DNA of 64,000 nt from Crambe crambe (lineage: Eukaryota; Porifera; Demospongiae; Poecilosclerida; Crambeidae), in NCBI GenBank assembly GCA_963924555.1, contig OZ004585.1, positions 8,386,556 through 8,450,555 of the forward strand, read 5' to 3'. Positions 45,809-64,000 of this stretch are shown here, one piece after another. The position numbers were made by a program, and so were the translations under genes. The stretch's first letter is position 1. Each line of letters begins with the position of its first letter. The notes under the pieces were generated by a model, which ran no database searches, was not told where the DNA came from, and saw nothing but the letters and a program-made list of their open reading frames with translations.

Positions 45809-47440
45809 ATGATGAATGCAGTGAAGTCTACAGGATTGGTGCTGATACTAGCGCTCATGTCATTGCCTGGGAGAGCAATTTTTCCTTCTTCAAGTTTCAG
45901 TGTCAACACTCTTCTCACATGCCTCGTCCCAGGACGCAATGGACAAAGTGTCCCAGAGGAACGAAGGCGTGTCTCTTTTCAGCCCAGTCGATCTGGCACA
46001 GTATGGCTTCCTATGGAATCTGGGTATATGAATTATTACATCATTATTTATAGGAGTATACTAATCTTGAATGTTGCCAAAAAAAAACAAAAAACTTTTT
46101 GCATGCAAACTAGATAATAGCACTGCACTAGGTGGTTAATTCTATAATTATCTCGTATGCACATGCGTACGTTCTAAGTTCATTTTTGTGAGTACACTGA
46201 GCATGCGCTTTTGTCCCAGTAATTGTTCTAGTAAATTTTTCTAGTAACTACATGCAACATGGTGCTTATATTTTCATCACAGATTAATTGAAAGGAGTCC
46301 CTAGCAATTATGCTACTGTAGCAACATGGATAACATGCACATGGTGAAATATTTATATAATCAACACAGATTTGAAAGGAGTGGTTTACAGGATGCTAAC
46401 ACGACGATCCTGAGTTCATTTCTGTCAACTGAGATTCAGGCTCAAGGTCTCGTTAACTATTATGGCACTGACACGATACAACCAGGCACGCCCCCACCAA
46501 GTCCTTTACTTCTACCAGTTGACGGTTCAGGAGGTCAGCAAAATAAATAAGACAAACCTCTGAAAAAGGACAGTCCAAAAGAGAACAACCCTCTCAACAA
46601 GGACAAAGGACATCTAAAAGTACCTTTGTATCATTATAAACTCAAAAGGCTGACCTGGTCCCAAGTGCATCCATTATTCGGAGGTTCCACTAATAAGACT
46701 GACAAGTAGGACATTCTCTCTAATCAGATGTTTTCTTTTAACTGCTGCAGACCAGTTCATACCCGATCCTGATCCCGAGCCTTTCTTCGGCCCATTGGAT
46801 CCCGCTGATAGGAATGTAATCCGCAACTGGATATCCTCAACTGGAGTCAGCAGATGTAACTTGGTAGGGATCCAGCTAGAGTGAAACCTCCAAATAATAG
46901 ACACACTTGGGACCCAGTCCTTCGTAGAGAGGCCGAGGCTATTCTGTTTAGTACAAAGGTACTTTTAGATTGTCCCGAGAGGTTTGTCCTCTTTCAGAGT
47001 GTCCTTTATTGGATGGAGGTTCCACTGTATGAGTCATTGACAGCCTGTTACTATAAAGCTGTGATAGTTCCTGTAGGCTTTAATTTATGGAAACAAAAAA
47101 ATATTTCTTTGCTACAGGACCCTGAATGGACAAGATTTCCTGATACGTATTTTCCGACCTTCTTTGCGGGTGCCAGATGCTTGAATATGGGTGGGGCTCC
47201 TTCATGTTCGTTTCCGGATGGACTGCAATGTGAACCAGACATCAGGTGTGTGGTACAGCCATTGTGTCAACAACAGACGTCATGATTTGACTTCTTTCTT
47301 GTGAGATGCACTCTTTGTCTTCCTTCTTTCCTTCTAGCACGAGTAACAGGGTTAACTTTTTGCCGGCTCTCCGCTGGGACTGTTGCTGGAGTTACATCGA
47401 CAAAAAATGGGTGTGGCAATGTGGATGGAGAAAGGTATAA
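45809..47440 (+). CDS. Noggin-like secreted protein
   Basis: Exons: 45809-46023, 46322-46533, 46751-46863, 47118-47245, 47338-47440 (TAA), in frame, about 255 residues. The N-terminus is a signal peptide (hydrophobic LVLILALMSLPG). Residues around exon 3 (PDPDPEPFFGPLDPADRN) resemble the HPDPIFDP segment of noggins. Exons 4-5 carry the noggin C-terminal pattern: W..RFPDTYFPTFFAGARC, then SCSFPDGLQC, then LPALRWDCCW, then CGW. Noggins bind BMP ligands outside the cell. The usual ending with a CxCxC cluster after CGW is missing: translation stops three codons after CGW, and I found no later exon. This is therefore either a divergent family member or a gene with an unseen last exon. Two ATGs (45809, 45812) are possible starts. 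Confidence 0.72.
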
Positions 47441-47546
47441 AATTACTTTTTACCTCAAAAAGTGAAAAATCCATGCTTGTGTGTGTGCTAATGCAACAGT
47501 CCCATGTAGAAATTGTTTTCCATTTTTTATTAGCTCTATTATGCTA

Positions 47547-47690
47547 GCCTCATTCCCAGGCCTTCAGTTCCTCTCTCACTTGTAGTATCTCGCCAAAGAA
47601 AAGGTAAAGTATTGCGCGGGAGGAAGAGAAGAAGAAAATTAAGCGAGACACTACAAGTGAGAGAGGAAGGCCTGGGAACGAGGCTAATAT
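47547..47690. mobile_element. Foldback MITE-like element
   Basis: AGCCTCATTCCCAGGCCTTC and CTCTCTCACTTGTAGT at the left are matched by the inverse ACTACAAGTGAGAGAG and GAAGGCCTGGGAACGAGGCT at the right, around a short loop. A one-ended relative (GCCTGGGAACAAGACTAGC) lies near 49508. Confidence 0.8.
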
Positions 47691-48080
47691 TATGCTTTAA
47701 TGAATGAATTTGTTCCAAACTTCTGTCACATGTACAATGGTTAGATCAACCAAATTTCCAGACCATAGTCATGGGTTATGGTGAGCTAAAGTTTTTTTTA
47801 AAATGGCCAAAAATTATGATTTCTACTTGGGACTGTACATCACAAATGGCTATAGTATTCTTATGATTATGCCAGCATCATCATTATGCAGGTTGAAATA
47901 CCAATAGCACTGGATTGCACATGTGCCTGTACTCCTAAACTTTCTGCTACGGCATGACACTACAAACCATAATATTTTATCACTTATACACCCGTCCATT
48001 AATAATACACTCCTCCTGTACTGGTACTGAATTACATAATAGTTGCTCATTTTCATTACTGTATAATTTTTACATACATA

Positions 48081-48232
48081 TAAGGTAAAGCGGGGTTATT
48101 CTGTATTCCAAATTGTTCAGACTACTGAGCTCAATGTTGGAGGATATAATCGTAGAATATATCTTTCAAAATAGAGCTCATAAGCTCGAGGAGTTTTCAT
48201 TCAGAATAACCCCCCCCCCGCTTTACCTTATA
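48081..48232. mobile_element. Foldback MITE-like element
   Basis: TAAGGTAAAGCGGGGTTATTC at the left is mirrored by GAATAACC(C)nGCTTTACCTTA at the right. An inner inverted GAGCTC pair is present. Confidence 0.8.
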
Positions 48233-48278
48233 CACGTTAATTAAGCCACAAAATTTTTTGGCTCACAAAAAATTTAAG

Positions 48279-50866
48279 TCATACAGTGTCGTCATTGTAA
48301 GGGAACAGAACAAATGAGTCTCCATGTATATTTCCACTAGTATCCATCCCACCAAATATAAAGAGAGCAGATACTAATTCACATGTTTCTTCAGAGTCAG
48401 AGTCCTGTAGAAATTTGCCTGCGGTATTATTAATTTCATCACAATCAACTGTCGATGGCTTTGAAGTAGGGAAGTCTTTTCCTGATGGGTCAATAATTGT
48501 AATGGCTTGAAATGATTTCTTATCGGATCCACCATCTCCAAAATGACCTTCCTCCTTCTGCCGACAATCAGTTGCATTCGTAGAGGTGTCTTCACCACTT
48601 GAAACAAAGTTTGAAGGCGTCTCGACCTTCGTTTTCAGTCCATCATCAACAGTAGTTGCTAGATTGTGCAGGTTCTTTGTATGATTGCAAGGAATTGGGA
48701 CCCTGATACTGCACATGGCGTGATCGAGTCGTGCCGGGGGAGCTGCTCCTTTGATCATCACTCTTTCCCACACCAAAGTATCTGAAGTTGATGAATTCTA
48801 TATCATGATATGTACATTAATATCACCTATGCATGCACAGGAGAGAAAGAATCGAATGGAGACATCTTAAATACAATAATATCAACAGAATAAATGCTGT
48901 GGGATAGTAAAATTGAAGTATGTGTCCTGTTTTTGTGCATGATGAAATTTTACCCTACAAATACAATATGCATTACAGTTACCCTAAGGACCCTTAGAGA
49001 TAAATATAGTACCTGTGTGTAAGCAATAGAGAGAGTCTTGGGCTCCAGGTGTCGTCCCCTCTGGACTAAGACCTCCAAAGATGTAGAGAGAAGTACGGAT
49101 GACAGCCACACCATGGGCTGCAAGAGGAGGGGGCGGAGTTCCTGTCACCTTGGGGCAGGACCACCTCATGTCATCTGTACAAGTAATAAGAATACAGTAT
49201 GGAGGTGGTCTCTTCAGGGAATGGGTACTGAGATGATCTCATTACAGGGTGATCTGGTGGCAGAGTGGCAGTGGTCTCTTTAGGGAGATCATACCAGCTT
49301 CACTAAAGGTAGACTTACATTACTCACTAAACAACAACAACAGTAACGACCTGGAATGGATACTGAGATGATCTCATTACAGGGTGATCTGGTGGCAGTG
49401 GTCTCTTTAGGGAGATCATACCAGCTTCACTAAAAGGTAGACTAACATTACTCACAACAACAACAACAACAGTAGCTAATAACAACGAACTAACAACAAA
49501 AGTGTAGGCCTGGGAACAAGACTAGCGGCATATTTGACTTAGAGAGTGAGGTAATTTTGTTAACAGCTTGATGGTTCAGTCTGTCCATTGCAGATTGGTT
49601 GTCAGGAAGGTTTGTCCTATGGCTTACAACTGCATGGATTCTATAGGATATGAAGGTTTCTTAGGTCCTTGTAAGCCACTACCTTATAGACAATCATCCT
49701 GAAATTCACAGTATAGACAGACTTTCTATCAAAGTGGAGATAACAACATACCAAGATTCAGGCAGTGTAAGTCTTCCAGTATCTCTTCTCCTGCCATCCC
49801 TCCGTGGATGAAGAACTTGGAACCCACGACAGCTGCCACGTGACCTTGCCTGGGAGACGGGGGAGAGCCTAGTGTTACTGGGGCATGCCACTCACCTGAT
49901 TCTGCATTGTAGAAAGGGCGAAAAGAAAGCATTTGGATAGAGATATAATGATAGCTAAGAAGATAAGATTTGGTCTTTGTCTCAGTGATGATAGTTAACC
50001 CCATAGATGTTAATTTGGCAGTAAAAACCAGACAGTAAAAATCTGACAAGTGGGGAAATATCCGGACACACAGAGTACCTAATGATAGTCCAATCCCACA
50101 AACTGAATAAAATTCTATACTTGCTATTTAATATGAATATTACCATTTCAAAGGCGAACTCACTTGGATTGAGTATATACACCTTTTGATCAGCAACAGG
50201 GTCAGTCCCAGTGTCACCTCCGCTGTAGACTACAATGCTCTGTGACTCTGGGACCATACTGGAACTGGAATGATACGTACGAGGAATGGGAATACAACCA
50301 GAGGTTATGATTTCTTGCCACTTGTTGTCATCTATACATTTGGGGAAACTGTACAATGAAGTAGTGAAAGTGACATGATGTGAATCACTCACTAAAGTTG
50401 TACTTCCATGAATCACTAACTGGACCATTGGGTTTAGCACCGGCAAAAATGAAGAGATTACTGGCTCCTTTCTCCAATGAAGGAACAATACAGGAAGCAT
50501 GTTCATAACGAGCAGGGAGCTCCTCACTGGGTAATGAAGACCACTCTATGCAATCTGTATAATTAATTACATGAGTGGGTTGGTGTGCTTTAATTGGAAA
50601 ATAAGCTACTGACCTTTCTTGAATACAAGCTGATGGAGGTCTGAATATGGGCCTTCAGGAGTGGCCCCTGCTGATATACAAACTGTCCCGATCTCCTCTA
50701 GATCTCCCAACTGATAAAAGTTTGCGCATGCTCCCACCCTAGGGCATGGACCGTTACTGCCTGAGGAGATACCGCTCGAGGCTGAGCCTTCGGGTGCTAT
50801 AGCATACCAGGTGTCCTTTGCAGGCGTGTGACCAGCGTCAAGAATGGGATGAACATCAAATGACAT
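48279..50866 (-). CDS. RABEPK: Rab9 effector protein with Kelch motifs
   Basis: Predicted 463-residue Kelch propeller. Exons in coding order: 50614-50866, 50393-50554, 50164-50331, 49752-49895, 49013-49174, 48279-48781 (TGA), phase 1 at every junction. The start resembles RABEPK/p40 (DTWYAIAPEG, then CPRVGACANF). Kelch repeats follow: ISAGATPEGPYSDLH, RYEHASC with FAGAKPNGPVSD, YHSSSS with YSGGD, PSPRQGHVAAVVGSKFFIHGG, LAAHGVAVIRTSLYIFGGLS, ARLDHAMC and a final LFIFGGMDTSGNIHGDSF. A polar, acidic insertion of about 90 residues in the last exon sits between the last two Kelch blades. Human RABEPK has a shorter insertion at the same place. In the family it binds Rab9-GTP and promotes late endosome to trans-Golgi transport. 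Confidence 0.92.
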
Positions 50867-51017
50867 GATGAATAATTTTGTGCAGCTCAGTTTGCAAGTT
50901 TATGCCGATTCAGCACAAAATTCACCATAGCAACCTAATCACGTGACACAGTATAATGATCATGTGACAGCCAAAGGTCATGTGATTATCATTCTGATGC
51001 AAGCAATAGCAAGATTT
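50867..51017. promoter_or_regulatory. Divergent RABEPK/ATP6AP1 promoter with CLEAR-like E-boxes
   Basis: About 150 bp between the two start codons. It contains TCACGTGAC at 50939-50947 (a match to the CLEAR/TFEB palindrome core), TCATGTGAC at 50960-50968 and GTCATGTGAT at about 50977-50986. ATP6AP1 and other V-ATPase genes are TFEB/CLEAR targets in vertebrates. Function here is inferred. Confidence 0.6.
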
Positions 51018-54000
51018 ATGAGAGTCAACATGGACATTAGAAGATCAAGTCTTCTACTGATCGTATTTTCTATTCTAGTGGCTAACTGCTATGCGCTAAT
51101 ACCACTGATTGGCTGGTCTAGCAGGTATACTAGCTTAGCTTCTGACTAAAATTCTTGGCTATAATTAGTTGTATTCCTTCCACTATCCAGTAATGCCTTC
51201 TCTTCTGTGAAAGGGAGCCAATTTTCAAGTGCCAATGACTTCATTTATGCATCGTCTTTAGAAAAGGTCAATATCGTCATTCTCTTCACTTCTCCAGAGG
51301 TATACTTAAAAAACTTACCTGTAAATGTTTGACAGATGTGATGTGTGTATAAGGGGGCAAAAGGATCTTGCTTATCAGTATGGTAATAGAAGGGACAACC
51401 TGGCAAACTATTGATGGTCATTCACTTTTTAAGATCTAGAACAAAACAATGAACATCAGCGTGTACCTGCGACATTATTCACTGCTACATTGCAAGAGCA
51501 TGTTTTGCTATTTAAACACTGTCATTCGTTTATGTAGTTGAGTTTCGACAGCTTGGCAAAGTATGGTGGCATCTATGGGGAAAAGAATCCTGCTCTTGAT
51601 AGTCTTCAGGTAGAGAGAGAGAGAGAGAGATTTGATTGAGCCCACACACATACAATTCTTATGTTTATCTCTTATATACAGTCAGAAGTAAAGGCCTCAA
51701 AATCAAGTGTCTGGGTAGGAGCTGGTGGAACTGTAGCATCAGATCTCGTGTCGACCTTGTCCTTTCTACTTAACACACAGCCCTATGCTATCACAGGTAT
51801 GCTCGGCTGTTTCATATAGGATAGTGCATAATTTGTGCGTTGCATTCATTGAGACCATACCTTGCTTCTTTGTTAAGGTCCTGATGAAGTTGCCCCTGGA
51901 CGCAAGTTCTTCAAAGTGGTGCTACCAGCTGCTTCAGATGAGGAAGGCTTCATCGTACAAGGTACATACATGATACAAATTCACCAACCAATTAATGCCC
52001 ATTTATGTATTGTGCTATTCCAATTAATGCCATGTTGTAAATAACTCCAATTAATCCACACTGACTTGTTTAGATGATATCATATCCACTGTCATGTCTG
52101 CGGTAAAGAAGCTTCCCGGTTCTCCAACCTATGCTGCTATCTACACCTCGAACCATGTCCACTTGCCACGTTCGTCTCACATGAGGAGTGAAAGTCTTCG
52201 AAGTGTTAATAATCCAGAGATGGAAGTGTTTAGAGCAACTCGTCAGAATAATGATGATAATAGTGATGATGAGCATGTAAAATGTGCCAAGGTGAGTTAC
52301 CACTTTCATGCAAAGATATTTTTATGGGGTGAAGTTTTTATGGTTACACAATGCACACCAGCAACCTCCTCTCTCTAACTGCAGCTCACAAAAAACTCAA
52401 CCTCCAGTTCCAACCTCAACCCCAACACCGACCCTTGCATGCTCTTCTGTATTAACACAACAATAGTACGCTTCCACTATCCTGATCCTGACGATATGAT
52501 AGAGGAGACTCTGTCAGGGGTGGACTTCGTGGACGGGTAAGTTAGTACAGTGTGTTCCGTCTATCTGGTTCTTAGTATTAGGTTAGGAGAGTACAACTTA
52601 CCTTGTAGTACCAGACACTCAATTGCTATTAGTTGCAGCAGTAAAAGTTTCATTTTACCAGTCTGGACATGTCAAACTTTTCCTGTTAAATAGACAATGG
52701 ATAATTCATAAAAAAGAACTCTAAATAATGCCCACCCTATTAATTCTAAGCAACTGCACTGATTGAATATAAGTTTGTACCAAAAACATTCTAGCACTAA
52801 GGTGTGCATTATTTAGACCTCCTTATTACGATCCGAGTACAATATTTAAGTCTCTCAGCTAGCTAATCCATGTGGGTGGCCAAGTATCTGATCTTGACTG
52901 TATGACACTGTACTATTGTATAAACCATATAGAGCCTGCGATGCCTCGAGAAAATGTGCAGATTACGGAGCAGCTTGCATTCATGTGAGAGTGAGAGCAA
53001 ACAGCTCCTATAATGAGGCAGCAGATGAGCATGATATGATGTAAGTGCAGGGGTAAAAAATTGTGATTTGCAAAAATCAAGGTGTATCTTGGTTTCACTG
53101 TACTCTTAATTGAAACCTATTCAGAGACCACCTCCTTTTAAAGACCACTTGGTTAATGTCCCAATAATGCTTGTACCGTTAACTTTTGCCTCGGCACTTT
53201 GTGCTGGAGGCGACTATGTGTGTGTGCGTGGTATGTATGTCTTATTAGTAGCACACACACATAATTGTACGCATGTGCATGACCTTGACCTTACAGTCGT
53301 AGCTCAGTCAACTAGAAAGTGAGAAAGTAACTATAAAGCAGCGAGAGTTGGCAAGTCAATGATCGTCTGAAAAAGTACAGGGAGCAAGAAAACCAACATG
53401 AAAGCCATAACCAGCGAGAGCAGATGGTACAAAGCTCAAGATTTTCTGAAAAGACAGCAAGATAGTTAAATAGCAAGAAGAGCATAAGCTACAAAGTCAT
53501 CAGTAGGCAAGTTAACAGTCGTGAGAAAGCAGAAAGAGAGCCAAGCAGCGAGAACAGAGGCAGTAGGATCGTCTGAGAAAGTACTGGGAGCAAGAAAACC
53601 CGAGAAAACCAATAAACAGTGAGAGCAGAGGGTATACAGCTCAAAGCAGCAAGAGAGCCTACAAGAAAGCCTTAAATACCAAGAACAGAAGTTAAAAAGT
53701 CACAAGTAGGCTGAGGAAAAGCAGAAAGAGCCAACAAAACTAAGCAAACAAGCCATAGCTAGCCACTAGTTTGCAAGTCATTGATGTGAATAATAACATG
53801 CATGTAAAATTCAGTCTTCAGTATACCTGCAATCAGTGACAACCAAAGTAAGACCACCTCCCCTTTTGGTGCCCCAGAGGTGGTCGCTATAGACAGGGAT
53901 TCACAGTAGTTGTAAGAGCTAGCAAGAGTAGTAACATGATAGGTACTCTGTTAAATTTATGTCTGTCAGTCTGAAATATTAAGGGCCATCAGAAAATGAT

Positions 54001-54891
54001 CAGCTATTCTGGCTCATTAACTTTTAGTGATAAAAAAATTAGCTGCTGTATTTCTTCCTCACAGCTTTGTGTTTCCTCGTGGGCATTGTAAAGATGATAC
54101 AACTGAAGACCTTTCATTGAATAACTCCGTTCGTTGTGGTTTCTACTCCATGAAGCTCTACATCGACGACCAGCTCTACCGCCAAGGCACTGAAGAGAGG
54201 TACATCTTCGAGAAGTTGCAAATTCCTGCCGGCACTGCCTATGCCTGCGGAAACAATAATATCAGGAATAATTATACTGCTACTAATCACACCATTGAAG
54301 GTGCTCAAGTCAGAGCAGGAGGGTCAGCCTACACGTATCATTTCAATGATCTACAGGTAGGTATACATAGTAATGAGCTTCTTTGTTTGTTTGTTTATTT
54401 GTTTGTTTGTTTGTTTGTTTGGGGGGGAGGGGGCAGAAAGCTTTTCACTCCTATGGACCAGGAAAAGGGTTTTCTTCTTTCAGGACAAACTTGAGACACA
54501 CAAACTTCTGATTATTGTTTGTTTGTTTATTTGTTTGTTTTGCATTTCAGAGAGTCCACATTGAGACGTTTCACTGTATGCATTATGATAATTATATTTA
54601 ATTAACCCCTGTGATTAACCCATAATTGTTGTTGTTGTTTTTTTCTTCTTCTTCTTCTAGTTTCAAGTCTACAAAGGGTTCTCTCAAGCCAAAAGTACTG
54701 GCAATGCTGTCTTTGGTTCTGTCTACAACTGCCAGAGCTACCTGGGACACATTTCCCTGATGGGGTTGGTAGCCGTCCTCCTCCTGGTTATAATCCTCTA
54801 CGTGGCCGTCATTTCCGTCTTCAGTGTCAAGACCATGGATCGTTACGATGACCCCAGAGGCAAGACTATAACTGTTGAAAACTTGCATTGA
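51018..54891 (+). CDS. ATP6AP1: V-type ATPase accessory subunit S1 (Ac45)
   Basis: Exons: 51018-51124, 51191-51299, 51538-51609, 51682-51796, 51878-51961, 52074-52291, 52385-52536, 52933-53040, 54065-54356, 54661-54891 (TGA), in frame, about 495 residues. It has an N-terminal signal peptide (LLLIVFSILVANC), then a long luminal region with several N-glycosylation sequons (NST, NTT, NSS, NYT, NHT). One C-terminal transmembrane helix follows (LMGLVAVLLLVIILYVAVISVFSV, within exon 10), then the short tail KTMDRYDDPRGKTI. That tail is the diagnostic signature of the ATP6AP1 family (vertebrate TMDRFDD-KGP). The protein associates with the V0 sector of the proton pump and guides its sorting. The start could be ATG 51018 or 51030; both precede the same signal peptide. 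Intron 8 (1 kb) carries purine-rich degenerate repeats. Confidence 0.9.
53041..54064 (+). other. ATP6AP1 intron 8 with purine-rich degenerate repeat
   Basis: About 53330-53760 is a diffuse repeat of AGCAAGAGAGCC, AAGTACAGGGAGCAAGAAAACC and GAAAGCAGAAAGAG words, strongly purine-biased on the plus strand. No exon is seen. Confidence 0.6.
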
Positions 54892-55456
54892 TTAGACTCT
54901 GTGGTGTTGTATGGTTATTATTATTTGTAGTGAAGTGAATATTCAATAATAATGCTTCATTGTTGTGCTAGTGCTAGTGTGTATAAGGATCTCTCTCTCT
55001 CTTCTCTTTTCTCCTCTCCCCCTTCTCTCTCTCATATTATTTTCCTGGTAGCTATTGTTAGGATTTTAGGGATGACACAACAACCTCAATCCATAGAAAT
55101 AATACACACATATTGCAAATACTTAGCTATCTATATAGCATGAGCATATAACTTAGCTTAACTTAACTTAACTTAACTTAGCTTAACTTAACTTAACTAT
55201 ACTGGTACTACTGGAGAAGAAAGTGTAGGAGCAACTGTAGACATCTGGCGTCCGACGTTTTGCGCGAAGAGTGACAAGGAGGCTTCTTGGACTTTCGAAT
55301 GAATAAACTCTTTGAATTTCCCGCTCTTTCTTACTATATTAGAACGCATGCGCATATGTGCACTTGATGTAACACGACCTTTTACCCAATTCGATGATGA
55401 TTGTACATGTGGGCGTGAACATACCTTCATAGCTTAATAGAGATCTACGACCTACA
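54892..55456. other. Intergenic gap, ATP6AP1 to SLC26 gene
   Basis: It contains a (AACTT)n run at about 55150-55196 and an NRF1-like CGCATGCGCA near 55344, about 110 bp upstream of the SLC26 ATG. A minus-strand frame at 55197-55430 shows no family features. Confidence 0.5.
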
Positions 55457-63489
<8,033 letters not shown>

Positions 63490-64000
63490 GTCAGTTTGTG
63501 ATTAACTGCCTCAAGTATGTATTGGGTGGGGCCTAGAAGTGCGGTGCTGAAAACCCAACATGCATAGCTGAACATGCTGTCTTTATAAGTGAAGAGATGA
63601 ACACTGTATTACAGCAATCAGGTGCTATCTGTAAATTTTTGGAAAGCCTGCATATTGCTCCTAGCTTAGGAGGGTAGGCTTGATGTAATGTCAATGATAA
63701 AGACAAAGTGAGTGGTGTACTGGTTGCCATGATGCACCATCTGACACCACTTGTGTCTCATTTTTAAGCACACTTTTCAGGGTATCTGATTGGTCAAGTA
63801 TGTATTGGGTGGGGCCTAGAAGTGGGTGCTGCAAACCCAACATGCACAACTGAACATGTTGTCTTTATAAGTAACACTGTATTGCCATTCAAAGTCTAAA
63901 TTTTTGGAAAGCCTACAATATTGTAAATTTTTGGAAAGCCTGCATATTGCCTCCTAGCTTGGAGGGCAGGCTTGATGTAATGATATTAAGATAAGAATGA
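63490..64000 (+). other. SLC26 intron 15 with a 280-bp direct duplication
   Basis: AGTATGTATTGGGTGGGGCC at about 63513 recurs at about 63798. The following sequence (aacccaacatgca, gttgtctttataagt, ggaaagcctgcatattg, aggcttgatgtaatg) is duplicated in the same order. No exon is seen before the window ends. Confidence 0.75.

Larger units (their letters stand above)
47441..48278. other. Convergent intergenic gap with two foldback elements
   Basis: It lies between the 3' ends of the noggin-like gene (+) and RABEPK (-). It holds two foldback elements and one copy of the dispersed repeat at 47690-47820. No gene is supported. Confidence 0.6.

Noticed and set aside
47051..47242. Antisense frame over the noggin-like exon 4
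   Set aside because: Shadow of the coding exon on the other strand.
55197..55430. Minus-strand frame divergent from the SLC26 gene
   Set aside because: Low-complexity basic/serine composition with no domain, overlapping an (AACTT)n end. It is probably chance.

Overview
The window is animal genomic DNA. Its genes are split into many small exons with GT-AG introns, often only 50-100 bp long, and it is dense in microsatellites and short inverted-repeat elements. The content is metazoan: plexin, plexin-like receptor kinases, a noggin-like gene, RABEPK, ATP6AP1, an SLC26 transporter and an SH3-FAM107 protein. The compact introns and early-animal character suggest a demosponge such as Amphimedon. 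That assignment is inference; no species marker was tested.

Region 1-39 kb is the most striking part. Two tandem minus-strand genes (gene 1, 1-7606, cut by the left edge; gene 2, 9564-16640) encode a Sema domain, three PSI modules, IPT modules, a transmembrane segment and a tyrosine kinase. About 0.2 kb away, head to head with gene 2, starts a plus-strand gene (16839-39083). It has an almost identical ectodomain with the same exon lengths and phases, but continues after a 10.2 kb repeat-filled intron into a canonical plexin RasGAP/RBD cytoplasmic region. A plexin and two receptor kinases therefore share one ectodomain. The homology stops inside the transmembrane exon. Gene 2 carries a 2-bp deletion and premature stop in a symmetric exon. 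A broken Sema first exon lies between genes 1 and 2.

Region 39.5-47.4 kb holds a plus-strand SH3 protein whose C-terminal half is a FAM107-like domain, then a small secreted noggin-like gene. Region 48.3-54.9 kb holds a divergent pair: RABEPK (minus) and ATP6AP1/Ac45 (plus). They share a promoter of about 150 bp with CLEAR-like E-boxes, and both products belong to the endolysosomal system. Region 55.4-64 kb holds an SLC26 anion transporter, cut by the right edge. Its large intron 14 contains a complete minus-strand gene for a mucin-like single-pass membrane protein.

The remaining sequence is introns and short intergenic gaps. These hold tandem repeats (15, 18, 28, 31, about 98 and 169 bp units), long CT/GA arrays that often act as the polypyrimidine tract of the next exon, and foldback MITE-like elements. 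Exon borders were placed by hand from splice motifs, reading phase and comparison of the three paralogues, so single borders could be off by a few bases.
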